This document shows, piece by piece, positions 1 to 10,172 of a DNA stretch of 64,000 nt. The number at the start of each line of letters is the position of its first letter. The stretch's first letter is position 1. A program made the translations under genes and the position numbers. Source of the DNA: Palaemon carinicauda (Eukaryota; Arthropoda; Malacostraca; Decapoda; Palaemonidae); NCBI RefSeq assembly GCF_036898095.1, contig NC_090761.1:45198125-45262124 (forward strand). The letters run 5' to 3'. A model generated the notes under the pieces. It saw only the letters and a program-made list of their open reading frames with translations. It was not told the origin of the DNA and ran no database searches.

Positions 1-770
1 GCACACCATAAGGCTTCTGATTGTCCTCGTAAAGGTTTTGACCTTCTTAGATAGTACCTAAGAGCTCTAACTGGGCAAAGTACTCTCTCCAGTTCGTTCC
101 CCACCAAGTTGGACAGGCTTGGGATCTCGAACGACTTAGGCCAAGGACGTGAAGGAAGCTCGTTTTTCGCCAAAAAACCGAGCTGCAAGGAACATGTAGC
201 CGTTTCAGATGTGAAACCTATGTTCCTGCTGAAGGCGTGGATCTCACTTACTCTTTTAGCTGTTGCTAAGCACACGAGGAAAAGAGTTTTTAATGTTAGG
301 TCCTTAAAAGAGGCTGATTGGAGAGGTTCAAATCTTGATGACATAAGGAACCTTAGGACCACGTCTAGATTCCAGCCTGGAGTGGACAACCGACGTTCCT
401 TTGAGGTCTCAAAAGACCTAAGGAGGTCCTGTAGATCTTTGTTGGTGGAAAGATCCAAGCCTCTGTGGCAGAAAACCGCTGCCAACATACTTCTGTAACC
501 CTTGATCGTAGGAGCTGATAGGGATCTTACGTTCCTTAGATGTAACAGGAAGTCAGCAATCTGGGTTACAGTGGTACTGGTTGAGGAAACTGCATTGGCC
601 TTGCACCAGCTTCGGAAGACTTCCCATTTAGACTGATAGACTCTGAGAGTGGATGTCCTCCTTGCTCTGGCAATCGCTCTGGCTGCCTCCTTCGAAAAGC
701 CTCTAGCTCTTGAGAGTCTTTCGATAGTCTGAAGGCAGTCAGACGAAGAGCGTGGAGGTTTGGGTGTACC
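1..770 (-). CDS. tyrosine recombinase of element A (3' part outside window)
   Basis: This frame encodes the integrase-like YR that would insert the circular DNA intermediate without target duplication. It overlaps the end of the RT/RNase H frame by about 200 bases in the +2 frame. An Arg/Ala-rich stretch leads into RVYQSKWEVF, the N-terminal core-binding region, then AKRVSEIHAF, which carries the first catalytic Arg, then a conserved LCPVRAL segment near the edge. The HxxR box and nucleophilic Tyr lie beyond base 1. No stop occurs in the visible part. No clear own ATG is seen, so expression may rely on frameshifting or internal initiation. The 5' boundary given is approximate. Confidence 0.8.
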
Positions 771-2752
771 TTCTTTACGTGAGGTTGACGCAGAAGGTCC
801 ACTCTTAGAGGAAGAGTCCTGGGAACGTCGACCAGCCATTGCAGTACCTCTGTGAACCTTTCTCTCGCGGGCCAGAGGGGAGCAACCAACGTCAGCCGTG
901 TCCCTTTGTGAGAGGCGAACTCCTGAAGTACCCTGTTGACAATCTTGAACGGCGGGAATGCATACAGGTCGAGATGGGACCAATCCAGCAGAAAGGCATC
1001 CACGTGAACTGCTGCTGGGTCTGGAATCGGAGAACAATACAACGGGAGCCTCTTGGTCATCGAGGTAGCGAACAGATCTATGGTTGGCTGACCCCACAGG
1101 GCCCAAAGTCTGCTGCAAACATTCTTGTGAAGGGTCCACTCTGTGGGGATGACCTGACCCTTCCGGCTGAGGCGATCTGCCATGACATTCGTATCGCCCT
1201 GAATGAACCTCGTTACCAGCGTGAGCTTTCGATCTTTTGACCAAATGAGGAGGTCCCTTGCGATCTCGAACAACTTCCTCGAATGAGTCCCTCCCTGCTT
1301 GGAGATGTAAGCCAAGGCTGTGGTGTTGTCGGAGTTCACCTCCACCACCTTGTTTAGCTGGAGGGACTTGAAGTTTATCAAGGCCAGATGAACCGCCAAC
1401 AACTCCTTGCAATTGATGTGAAGTTTCCTTTGCTCCTGATTCCATGTTCCCGAGCATTCCTGTCCGTCCAATGTCGCACCCCAGCCCGTGTCTGATGCGT
1501 CCGAGAAGAGACGGTGGTCGGGGGTCTGAACAGCCAAAGGTAGACCTTCCTTGAGAAGAATGCTGTTCTTCCACCACGTTAGAGTAGACCTCATCTCTTC
1601 GGAAACAGGAACTGAGACCGTCTCTAGCGTCATGTCCTTTATCCAGTGAGCAGCTAGATGATACTGAAGGGGGCGGAGGTGGAGTCTCCCTAACTCGATG
1701 AACAGGGCCAGCGATGAAAGTGTCCCTGTTAGACTCATCCACTGCCTGACTGAGCATCGGTTCCTTCTCATCATGCTCTGGATGCATTCTAGGGCTTGGT
1801 TGATCCTTGGGGCCGACGGAAAAGCCCGAAAAGCTCGACTCTGAATCTCCATACCCAGGTAGACAATGGTCTGGGATGGGACGAGCTGGGACTTCTCTAA
1901 ATTGACCAGGAGGCCCAGTTCCTTGGTCAGATCCATAGTCCATCTGAGATTCTCCAGACAGCGACGACTTGTGGGAGCTCTTAAAAGCCAGTCGTCTAAA
2001 TAGAGGGAGGCTCTGATGTCTGCCAAGTGAAGGAATTTCGCAATATTCCTCATCAGTCTGGTAAACACAAGACGTGCCGTGCTTAGGCCAAAGCACAGGG
2101 CTTGGAACTGGTACACAACCTTTCCAAAGACGAATCTCAGGAAAGGTTGGGAGTCTGGATGGATGGGGACGTGAAAGTATGCGTCTTTCAGGTCTAACGA
2201 GACCATCCAGTCCTCCTGCCTGACCGCTGCTAGGACCGACTTCGTCGTCTCCATCGTGAACGTCTGCTTGGTGACAAAAGCATTGAGAGCACTGACGTCC
2301 AGCACCGGTCTCCAACCTCCTGTCTTCTTAGCTACCAGGAAGAGACGGTTGTAAAAGCCCGGGGATTGATGATCCCGGACTATGACCACTGCTTCCTTTT
2401 GTAGCAAGAGCGACACCTCTTGTTGCAACGCTAGCCTCTTGTCCTTCTCCTTGTAGTTGGGAGAGAGGTTGATGGGAGATGTAGCTAGAAGGGGATTGCA
2501 GCAGAACGGAATTCTGTATCCCTCCCTTAGCCACTTCACAGACTGAGCGTCTGCACCTCTGCTCTCCCAAGCTTGCCAGAAGGTCTTGAGTCTGGCTCCT
2601 ACTGCTGTCTGGAGAGGAAGGCAGTCAAAACTTGCCTTTTGCGGACTTGGAACCCTTCTTGGACTTGCCACGGTGACTGTCTGCACGGGTACCTCCTCTG
2701 CTGGAGGTTCTGCCACGAAAGGGCGGGATGAACCTAGAAGCAGGTGTATCAA
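566..2752 (-). CDS. reverse transcriptase / RNase H polyprotein of element A
   Basis: 728 residues. The RT fingers and palm run from about residue 125 to 290, with WRPVLDVSALN, LDLKDAYFHVPI, CFGLSTA and the catalytic YLDDW. RNase H follows at about 410-540, with LFSDASDTGWG, a Glu in INCKELLAVHLAL, VNSDNTTALAY and NVMADRLSR giving the D-E-D-D set. A further domain with IDLFATS, SPIPDP and YAFPPFK is typical of DIRS polyproteins after RNase H and has been discussed in the literature as a DAM-methyltransferase-like region. The frame is +1 relative to gag and overlaps it by 128 bases, and its 3' end overlaps the YR frame. The true start is uncertain because conserved RT sequence begins well after the first Met. 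No internal stop. Confidence 0.9.
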   Translation of the reverse strand: MIHLLLGSSRPFVAEPPAEEVPVQTVTVASPRRVPSPQKASFDCLPLQTAVGARLKTFWQAWESRGADAQSVKWLREGYRIPFCCNPLLATSPINLSPNYKEKDKRLALQQEVSLLLQKEAVVIVRDHQSPGFYNRLFLVAKKTGGWRPVLDVSALNAFVTKQTFTMETTKSVLAAVRQEDWMVSLDLKDAYFHVPIHPDSQPFLRFVFGKVVYQFQALCFGLSTARLVFTRLMRNIAKFLHLADIRASLYLDDWLLRAPTSRRCLENLRWTMDLTKELGLLVNLEKSQLVPSQTIVYLGMEIQSRAFRAFPSAPRINQALECIQSMMRRNRCSVRQWMSLTGTLSSLALFIELGRLHLRPLQYHLAAHWIKDMTLETVSVPVSEEMRSTLTWWKNSILLKEGLPLAVQTPDHRLFSDASDTGWGATLDGQECSGTWNQEQRKLHINCKELLAVHLALINFKSLQLNKVVEVNSDNTTALAYISKQGGTHSRKLFEIARDLLIWSKDRKLTLVTRFIQGDTNVMADRLSRKGQVIPTEWTLHKNVCSRLWALWGQPTIDLFATSMTKRLPLYCSPIPDPAAVHVDAFLLDWSHLDLYAFPPFKIVNRVLQEFASHKGTRLTLVAPLWPARERFTEVLQWLVDVPRTLPLRVDLLRQPHVKKVHPNLHALRLTAFRLSKDSQELEAFRRRQPERLPEQGGHPLSESISLNGKSSEAGARPMQFPQPVPL

Positions 2753-5120
2753 CTGCTGCAGGGCGGAAGGGTCTAGGCACGGAAGGTAAGGTTTTAGCCT
2801 TACGTGCAGAAGAAGCCATCAGATCATGAGTATCCTGGATAAGTGAAGCAGCCATCCCCTTAATCAACTCCTCCGGAAACAAACACTTAGAGAGAGGAGC
2901 AAACAACAACTCTGACTTCTGGCAAGGAGTGATACCAGCAGATAAGAAGGAGCAAAGATGTTCTCTCTTCTTGAGGACTCCTGATACATATGAAGCCGCA
3001 AGTTCACCAGACCCATCCCGAAATGCCTTGTCCATGCTAGACATGATCAGCATGGCCGAGTCCTTATCTGAAGGGGAAGTCTTCCTGCTTAAGGCTCCCA
3101 AACACCAATCGAGGAAGTTGAATATCTCGAAGGCACGAAAGACTCCCTTCAACAGATGATCTAGATCGGAAAAGGACCAGCAGATCTTCGAACGTCTCAT
3201 AGCCAACCTGCGGGGAGAGTCAACCAGACTTGAGAAGTCGGCCTGGGCAGAGGCAGGAACCCCCAAGCCAGGTTCCTCTCCCGTGGCATACCAGACGCTC
3301 GACTTAGAAGCAAGCTTGGGAGGAGGAAACACAAAAGAGGTCCTTCCCAGTTGCTTCTTGGAATGCAACCAGTCCCCCATAACCCTCAAAGCTCTCCTAG
3401 ATGATCTGGCGAGAACAAGCTTGGTGAAGGCAGGCGCAGCAGACTGCATGCCCAGAGCAAACTCGGAGGGAGGAGAACGAGGGGTTGCAGACACAAAATG
3501 CTCAGGATACAAGTCCCTGAACAAAGCAAGGACTTTGCAAAAGTCTAAGGAGGGTGGCGTAGACTTGTGTCCTTCAACATCAGAGTGAGGTTCATCCAGA
3601 TGAGCAGCTTCATCATCCGATACATCATCATCCGAAAGTTGAGTTGTGAGTGGCAAAGGCAGAGCAGCAAGCTGACCGGCTGAATCCTGCAGAACGGGTG
3701 CATGCGTACCTGCGGATCCAACATCATGCCTCTGCTGGACAGTCTGCGAGCTGGCAACAACAAAAGCAGAGGGCTGGTGTGAGGGAGGGTCTGCGGTGGG
3801 CTGAGGAGCATGCGGTATGGTATGCAGAGCATGCTGTAAGGTATGCGGCTCATGCTGCATGGTATGCGGAGCATGCTGTAAGGTCTGCAGAGCATGCTGC
3901 ATGGGCTGAGGAGAATGCCGCATAGTGCTGGAACCCGGCAACTCCTGATGCGGCAGCTCACGCATGTTAGCAGATGGTGCAGCAAGAACATGCGTCTGGC
4001 AGGGAGGACTGCGCATCGGTGGAGGAGCTCTCACAGGTGGGGTGTGGGAGCAGGCAGCCGCAGTATCTGCTGAGCGCACAACCTCTGCGGGTTGTAGGTT
4101 AACAGGAGAGGTGTTAACCTTCTCGGCATGATACTCCTGCATGAATGCCGCAAGCTGAGACTGCATAGTCTGCAGCATGGACCACTTAGGGTCTACTGTG
4201 GTTGGAGCAACAACAGACGGAGCAGTAGCCTGTTGAGGGACCACTCTACCTCTCTTGGGAGGTGTGCAGTCATCAGATGACTGTGGCGAGTCCGAACTGA
4301 CCCAGTGGCTACACCTGGGCCGTTGGACAAGCTCTGAAGGGACCTTACGTTTGAGCGGTCGTGAGACCTTGGTCCACCGTTTCCTCCTGGAAACTTCTTC
4401 CACAGACGAGGAATGTAAGGGCTCATTCGTCTGTATGTGGATGGGACGATCCTTAACAGATACGTCCGCAACCACAGAGGATACATCCGTGCGCCGATCA
4501 AGGCCTGCCGAACCCTTTGGTCCTTCGACATTGCTTCTCCCCTGGGCTTGGGAGCTTGCAAGAGGTCCCGGACTGGGAGGACGACTGGCACGCACAGATG
4601 TACCCTCATGCGCAACACTGACACTGACACTATGCACATCACTAGCACTAACACTTCCCACTGCACTCTTCGCTTTCAGCTCTCTGACATCTGCCAAGAG
4701 CTGATTGCGGTCACTAACCAACGACTCCACCTTCTCACCGAGAGCCTGAATGGCACGCAACATATCAGCCATTGCAGGCTGAGCACTCGTAGCAGGTTCG
4801 GGAGTCACCACCACAGGGGAAGGAAAAGGTTGAGGGGCATGGGGAGAGGAAAAATCCACAGAGCGAGAAGAACTCCTCCTATCTCTCTCCTTCTCTAACC
4901 TACGTGCATATCTAAGGAATTCGTTAAAATCGAATTCCGAAAGCCCAGCACATTCCCCACATCGATCTTCCAATTGACAGGATTTACCCCTACAATTGGA
5001 ACATACGGTGTGAGGATCTATAGAGGCCTTCGGAAGACGCCTAGTACAAGTCCTAACACTACACTGCCTGTATTTAGGAACTTGGGAATGGTCAGACATC
5101 TTGAATTTAGAAGTAGTCAA
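2625..5120 (-). CDS. Gag-like protein of element A
   Basis: 831 residues. It would package element RNA; this is inferred from position. Near the N terminus (about residues 19-60) a Cys-rich block with the pattern C-x4-C ... PHTVC-x2-CRG-x2-C-x5-C-x2-C looks zinc-binding, and a matching block opens the Gag of the element at 22611-30244. The middle is Ser/Pro-rich and low complexity, with a run of seven-residue repeats of the type QHAPHTM around 3800-3930. The C-terminal half has a conserved segment (ASAQADFSSLVDSP, then MDKAFRDGSGE), and the tail is Arg/Gly/Lys-rich. The first Met is at 5120; an alternative in-frame Met lies seven codons later. A 180-base leader separates it from the ITR. The frame is fully open. 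Confidence 0.85.
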   Translation of the reverse strand: MTTSKFKMSDHSQVPKYRQCSVRTCTRRLPKASIDPHTVCSNCRGKSCQLEDRCGECAGLSEFDFNEFLRYARRLEKERDRRSSSRSVDFSSPHAPQPFPSPVVVTPEPATSAQPAMADMLRAIQALGEKVESLVSDRNQLLADVRELKAKSAVGSVSASDVHSVSVSVAHEGTSVRASRPPSPGPLASSQAQGRSNVEGPKGSAGLDRRTDVSSVVADVSVKDRPIHIQTNEPLHSSSVEEVSRRKRWTKVSRPLKRKVPSELVQRPRCSHWVSSDSPQSSDDCTPPKRGRVVPQQATAPSVVAPTTVDPKWSMLQTMQSQLAAFMQEYHAEKVNTSPVNLQPAEVVRSADTAAACSHTPPVRAPPPMRSPPCQTHVLAAPSANMRELPHQELPGSSTMRHSPQPMQHALQTLQHAPHTMQHEPHTLQHALHTIPHAPQPTADPPSHQPSAFVVASSQTVQQRHDVGSAGTHAPVLQDSAGQLAALPLPLTTQLSDDDVSDDEAAHLDEPHSDVEGHKSTPPSLDFCKVLALFRDLYPEHFVSATPRSPPSEFALGMQSAAPAFTKLVLARSSRRALRVMGDWLHSKKQLGRTSFVFPPPKLASKSSVWYATGEEPGLGVPASAQADFSSLVDSPRRLAMRRSKICWSFSDLDHLLKGVFRAFEIFNFLDWCLGALSRKTSPSDKDSAMLIMSSMDKAFRDGSGELAASYVSGVLKKREHLCSFLSAGITPCQKSELLFAPLSKCLFPEELIKGMAASLIQDTHDLMASSARKAKTLPSVPRPFRPAAVDTPASRFIPPFRGRTSSRGGTRADSHRGKSKKGSKSAKGKF

Positions 5121-5299
5121 GGGGGAATTCCAAAATTAAGCAAAGTTCGTTAGCCAATGAATCAAATTAATTCCAAAAGCTTGCTAAGCTAAGGATAAAG
5201 CTTCCTGAACAGCGAAGGCTAAACTTTAGAGCAAATACATCACCAAAACGTGAACAAAAGACTCCAAAATCAACAGCGTATCCAAGTAGGTCTTGCCGG

Positions 5300-5483
5300 C
5301 GGCACGACAGAGGAAAAATTGAGTTCTTGTTGACAAGAAGTACTTGAGTACCTGACCACAGATGGCGCTGATGAGTACACCCCCACCTGGATAGCGATCG
5401 CTGGCGTATCCCGACCGTAGATTTCTGTCGGGCAACGGAGTTGACAGCTACATGATCATCGGGTAAGATTAATATTGAAAAAA
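5300..5483 (-). repeat. 5' inverted terminal repeat of element A
   Basis: Read on the minus strand it begins TTTTTTCAATATTAATCT and continues through a GCCAGCGATCGCTA core and a CGCCATCTG stretch. It is clearly homologous to the left ITRs at 11926 and 30302 but diverged from them. The partner right ITR is outside the window. Confidence 0.75.
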
Positions 5484-5689
5484 GGGTCTTTAGAGTTAGA
5501 GTTTAGTGAAAAATTTAAAAAAGCAAATCAGACAATGGCTAGGTTAAGTAAAATTGGGAAATCAAATTGCCTTTAATTACATATAAAAATCAGGCTATAT
5601 ATCAGTTTATTGAGATTGGTGTTACTCTATGGACATATGTCATAGTATGATAATGAAAAAATCTCCAATAGATTTAGTAGATTTGAGAA
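5484..5689. other. AT-rich flank, nothing recognised
   Basis: Between element A and the LINE fragment the sequence is AT-rich with no ORF, repeat or motif I can support. Confidence 0.6.
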
Positions 5690-6010
5690 CAAAGCCCTTA
5701 GAAGGATACTGTATTGGGAGTTAAATGGCAGGGCAGGATTAGAGATAAGACTATAAGAGGGATTACTCAAGGGGTACATGAAGATGGTTTCGGCATGCTC
5801 TTCTCACTCCCCAAGAGTTTAGTTCAAACATTCAGCTGGGCTCCACAAGGCACTAGAAGAATTGGAAGACCCAAGCCTACATGGCTAAGAACTGTGAGGC
5901 GTGAAGTAGGAGATGATGAATGGAGAAGTATTGAATTAAAAGATCAAGATAGAGACAACTGGCAAAATCTAATCGAGGCCATTTGCATCAATAAGCGTAG
6001 GAGGAGATGA
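5690..6010 (+). pseudogene. LINE (non-LTR retrotransposon) ORF2 C-terminal fragment
   Basis: The 98-codon frame from 5714 has the hallmark order of the extreme C terminus of arthropod LINE endonuclease/RT proteins: a degenerate GH-like helix region, then APQGTRRIGRPKPTW, then a Trp-containing helix, and DRDNWQNLIEAIC before the stop at 6010. RT and endonuclease domains are missing upstream, so this is a typical 5'-truncated, dead insertion. The family (RTE-like, CR1-like or other) cannot be settled from this tail. Confidence 0.7.
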
Positions 6011-8502
6011 TGATATAAGTTCTGCTATTTCTGTCTTTTCAACCTGGTGTAGTAGTCATTTTTTTGATTTCTCAACATCTAAAAACTCAGATTTCTCACT
6101 GGGGTCCCTACATAATTGTTTAAAATAGGAGAATGGAGATACAAAAAATAATTGTCACAATAATGGTCAGCAATACATAAAATATGAGAAATTGATTAAA
6201 ATTATAGTTCTTGTATTTGACAAAAAATGAAGTTTTTTGAAATACAGTAAAAACAGGGGGCCCTTAATTGCTGCTTCGAAAATGTCTTCATCGTTTCTAA
6301 AATGGTAACCCCGAATAATTATTTTGCTTTTTTTAATAAACAAAACTTTACACATCCTTTTGGCAGGATTATCAAGTACGCTAGCCTTTATAATGGTATG
6401 CAAATGTACAGCATGCCATGCTTACAAGAGTACTGTAGACCTAATTTAGGGGTGTATGTAGTTAGGTGGGACAGGCAGAAACTGTCATTACTTTTCAAAT
6501 CGATTTTATTAACGGGGAAAATATTTATCTTTGTCTGAAATACAATATCATGAAGCTAGTTTTATGTTTTACAACATGATTTAGTGTCATCTTATGAAAG
6601 GTGAAGCTGGTTAGGAAGCAAATATGGGGTAGACTTAGGATAAGCTATGGATCCAGCAGTCTACGGGGGAATCATTATTAAGTAGGTAAGAATACAGCTT
6701 CTAGCTTAGGTCATGTGGTGTTCTTGTCTTGTGTTTGATCACATATTATTGACCCAGTCTGTCCAAACCAACTACAAAGTCTCCATAGTTTTTGCCTATT
6801 TATGAGTTTGGGCAGTGTCACCCACCCATGGGGAAAGAGACAATTAAGTGCTTATGGGGGACCTTGGAAAAGCTGCAGTATTACTATGAAGTGAAATGCC
6901 AGAGGTTGGACACCATGATGTAAAAACCGATGTTGAAACAGGAGCATAGTAGAAAGCTAACAAGCCACCGATTTAAAATTCTTTCAGATGCACAAGCAGA
7001 AATAACTTCCTGCAGGATCTTGATTATTGCCAATCATAAGGATAAATCTTGAGGTATTACTGTACTTACGGTCGGGGAAACCTTTCCTATTGAAACCAAC
7101 TTTTCCCTAAAGAAAAATGCCCGTTTCCTTGGAAAATGGCATTTATTTTTGTAGAAAATAAATACTTAATGCAATCTTGGTGCTTTTACCACCTCTAATA
7201 ATACCGTATATATAACAGGATATAGTTACTCTTAAAAACTTACCGTACTCTTGTATCGTAGCCATCCTAACATAGGGTTTCTTAGTTTCTCAGTTCACTT
7301 TTCTGAAGTACAGTATTATGCGGTTTGGGCCTGCATAACAGAATATATCTCCCCAACAACGTTAATCTTAACCAGAAAGTTCGCGTAGCACTGTCAAATA
7401 AAACATAGTTTTCGTTGAATATTACCGAGCAGGTATATCGGCAAAATTATAATTACAAGGAATTTACAAAGCAAACAGAGAAGTTTACCTGAAACGAGTC
7501 ACAAAAAAACTAGCCAATAATCGTTCGTTTTAAGTTTCTTGACTCTGGCTATGGTTTACTTCTGGGTTTTGTATTACAAGAAATAACACAGTTATAAAGT
7601 AATTTCATTTATGTACCATCAAAAAATAAATCCAAATGATTCTCGATACTATTATACACTGCCAATGAGGAATAATACGGAAAGTGAATTTCAGAGGCAT
7701 CGATTATGAGATCCAGACGATTGATAACTTTTAATGTTTTTATTAGTACTCCTACTCGAAGTTCCATTGGTTGAACTGTCGTCCGCGTCTGACCGATTAT
7801 TACCAGCATAAGTATATTTCTCTTATAGTGAAATACTGATTGTGTGCGTCATTAAAGATATCAGCTGTCACTCATTTTTATGGCATGGGAATTTTGCATT
7901 ATACGAAAAGGCTAACCCAATCATCTACTTTGAGCGTTAGGCCTAGGCCTAGTTTAGCCGAGTATGTCACAGTACAGTACTCGCATCCATTGTTATAGAA
8001 AGTGAGATAACCCAAGCCTGTTAATCAAGAGTTATGAACCTGGAGGTTACTTTTGCAAGATAATGCTTCTGGGCACAGTTTATCCCCCTTCTGAAGAAAG
8101 GTTAGTCCCATCGTTTATGCATTAAAGTAGACCTAGCTTAGGCTTAAGACTAAGCATTTCCAGATGATGCCCGAAATAGAGCTTCGTAGCAGGGGACAAG
8201 GGAAGTGTGGCTTTACTGTACTTAGCTCATCTCAAAATGTTTGATGTTAAATGTGTAAAAACACAATGTGTAGGTCAATATAACTAAGTAGCGTATGAGT
8301 CCAATGGGTAAGGACAAGACGTCCTAATTTAGGTTAGGGATCAATGTTTGATTTCACTGTTTGTTAGTGATGACACGGGGTAAAGATTTACCTCGAGGAC
8401 AATGTGACCCCCTCCCTACTTGAATCCCACCCAACGTAGGATGCCGTATTTTTATTTATCGCACATCAAAGTATTTTTGAACATTACATGGGTAATTATA
8501 TA
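6011..8502. other. AT-rich intergenic or intronic DNA
   Basis: No frame longer than about 80 codons has protein-like composition. I see no RNA gene, tandem array or element terminus. Several TACAGTA/TACTGTA heptamers occur (for example near 6243, 6429, 7306, 7973 and 8215); see findings. Confidence 0.55.
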
Positions 8503-8566
8503 CCGAGATAAGCCATTTACGGTAAATGTGTGATACTTTAATTTCTAACAAAATACATAAACCATA

Positions 8567-9222
8567 TAATTTTCCTACTCGGTATCTCGGTACTTCAAAT
8601 TACTGGAATCTCCCGGATTTACTGGAATCCTCAGGTAAAAACTGGAATCCTCATGAAAATTACCGAAATCCCCTACAATATCACTGCAAACCCTTAGAAA
8701 TCGATAAATAATATGTGTTTTAATTAAAATACGTTTTTATGTTTTTAGCATTTATATTTTTTATATTGCAGGTAGAACCTTGGCTAGGGGTGTGACCTGG
8801 GAAGGGGGTCCAGGGGCTTGCCCCCAGCTAGGGGTTGTGACCAGGGAAGGGGGTCTGGGGCTTGCCCCTGGCTAAGGGTTGTGACCTGGGAAGGGGGTCT
8901 GGGGGCTTGCCCCCACCTAGGGGTTGTGACCTGAGAACTACTAGGTTAGGTTAGGTGGGTTTGTTAGGTTCTGTACCCTTATGTACCCTTTTATATATTA
9001 TGTAAAGGGTATTTAGAAAAAATGCTTTAAAATACACATTTTGTTTAATTAATTTACTAAAAAATAATGTAAATTAATGAAAACACTTATTATTTATCAA
9101 TTTCTAAAGGTTTGCAGTGGTATTATTAGGGAGTTTTCGTAATTTTCAAGGGGATTCCAGTAAATCTGGGGGATTCCAGTAATTCGAGGTACTGAGATAC
9201 CGAATAGGAAAATTAGGTAAAT
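8567..9222. mobile_element. Palindromic non-autonomous element with ~140-bp arms
   Basis: The arms are about 8567-8712 and 9080-9222. Both start with TTTTCCTAYTCGGTATCTC and run through matching ACTGGAATCC and TTACTGGAATC segments to a TTTCTAAGG/CCTTAGAAA core. The 370-bp loop holds the 56-bp tandem repeat described separately. There is no coding capacity. The long arms give strong fold-back potential. Confidence 0.7.
8788..8932 (+). repeat. Tandem repeat, ~56-bp unit, about 2.5 copies
   Basis: The unit is built around GTGACC(T/A)GGGAAGGGGGTC followed by GGGGCTTGCCCC, which is itself a short inverted repeat. It is much more GC-rich than the surrounding DNA. Confidence 0.8.
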
Positions 9223-9434
9223 GTCTAGGAGAAGGCCGTACCCGTTTTTCAAGTATTAACGACGAAAAACGGCAAAAAACAACCAGATTATTGTTGCACA
9301 TTGCTTAGAAAAATGAGGAAATGAATAAAAAAGAAACTAAGACTTAACTCTTACACACAAAATGTAAGCATAAACCTACTACTACAATTATGGGGGACCC
9401 CAGTGGGAAGCGGGGATTTTGGGTGGGGGGAGGA

Positions 9435-9690
9435 GGAGAAAAGTGATTTTTCGGGGCACTACCGAACCTAATACAACCAACTAACCTACCCTGGGAGGCC
9501 TGTACCCCTACCTAGGCCTACCGGGGGGGGGGGGACTGCGACCCCCCCTGCGACCCCCCCCCCCCCCCCTTAAGGCCACAGTGATTATCAGGGAACCACC
9601 AAACCTAATACACCCACCTAACCTAGCCTAGAGGCCCTGTACCCCTACGGGGGGGGGGCTTCTCCCCCCACCCCCCTGTGACCCCCCCTT
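9435..9690 (+). repeat. Imperfect ~150-bp direct duplication with poly-G and poly-C tracts
   Basis: Two blocks share GAACCTAATACA(A/C)CCA, CTAACCTA and CCTGTACCCCTAC, each followed by a long G run and then a C-rich run ending CCCCTTAAGG. The homopolymer tracts may include assembly error. Confidence 0.65.
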
Positions 9691-10091
9691 AAGGACACTA
9701 CCTATCACATCCATCAAACCAAATCCAAAGTGATGGTACTGCTGTATACATCGTTATACTATCACCATTATAATATACTCCATAAATTAATGAAGCTTAC
9801 CTTAACCTGTTGGTTGTTAAAGATGTGCTGCTGCTTTGAGGAAAACGTGAAGCCGTTGCGAAGGTTCCTTGACATGCAGGACAATTTTTATTTTGTAAAA
9901 TTAAATTGTGTCTCTGGCACAAATCCACTAGTTTTCCAGAATAAGTTACACAAATTCATTGTAATTTAGGAAACAGTCAGGACAAGAAGATGGACTTTCA
10001 ACTTCTTGTGTAACATGAGATGACTTGCTTGCTATGGCCACCGTGTCTAAAAGCGAAATGAAATGCCTGGGTAAGAGAATGTATTGTCGCG

Positions 10092-10172
10092 CTGTGATTG
10101 GCCAAACATGTATGACGTCATAGTGGATAGGCGCTGTGATTGGCCAAACGTGTAAGACTTCATAGTGGACTA
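10092..10172 (+). promoter_or_regulatory. Two ~48-bp tandem units with CCAAT-box-like and CRE-like motifs
   Basis: The unit GGCGCTGTGATTGGCCAAAC occurs twice, with GATTGGCC matching an inverted CCAAT box. The first copy is followed by TGACGTCATA, a perfect CRE/ATF palindrome; the second has the decayed form AGACTTCATA. The arrangement looks like a small promoter inside the TIR element, but no transcript or gene can be tied to it from sequence alone. Confidence 0.4.

Larger units (their letters stand above)
1..5483 (-). mobile_element. DIRS-group retrotransposon A, cut by window edge
   Basis: The element reads right to left: an ITR at its 5' end near 5483, a Gag-like ORF, an RT/RNase H ORF, then a YR frame still open at base 1. 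The ICR and right ITR must lie outside the window. All three frames are open with the key catalytic motifs, so this copy could be autonomous as far as it can be seen. Its ITR and proteins resemble those of the non-autonomous elements at 11924-18644 and 30300-36815, making it the kind of element that could supply enzymes to them; that is inference. Confidence 0.88.

Noticed and set aside
839..1240. Plus-strand frames opposite the RT/RH of element A
   Set aside because: They are antisense shadows of conserved RT/RNase H coding sequence.
8940..8965. GGTTAGGTTAGGT, resembling arthropod telomeric TTAGG repeats
   Set aside because: Only two or three units and in the middle of other repeats; not a telomere.
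9730..9969. 79-codon frame as a possible gene
   Set aside because: No recognisable domain, lies inside a non-coding TIR element, and its length is expected by chance.
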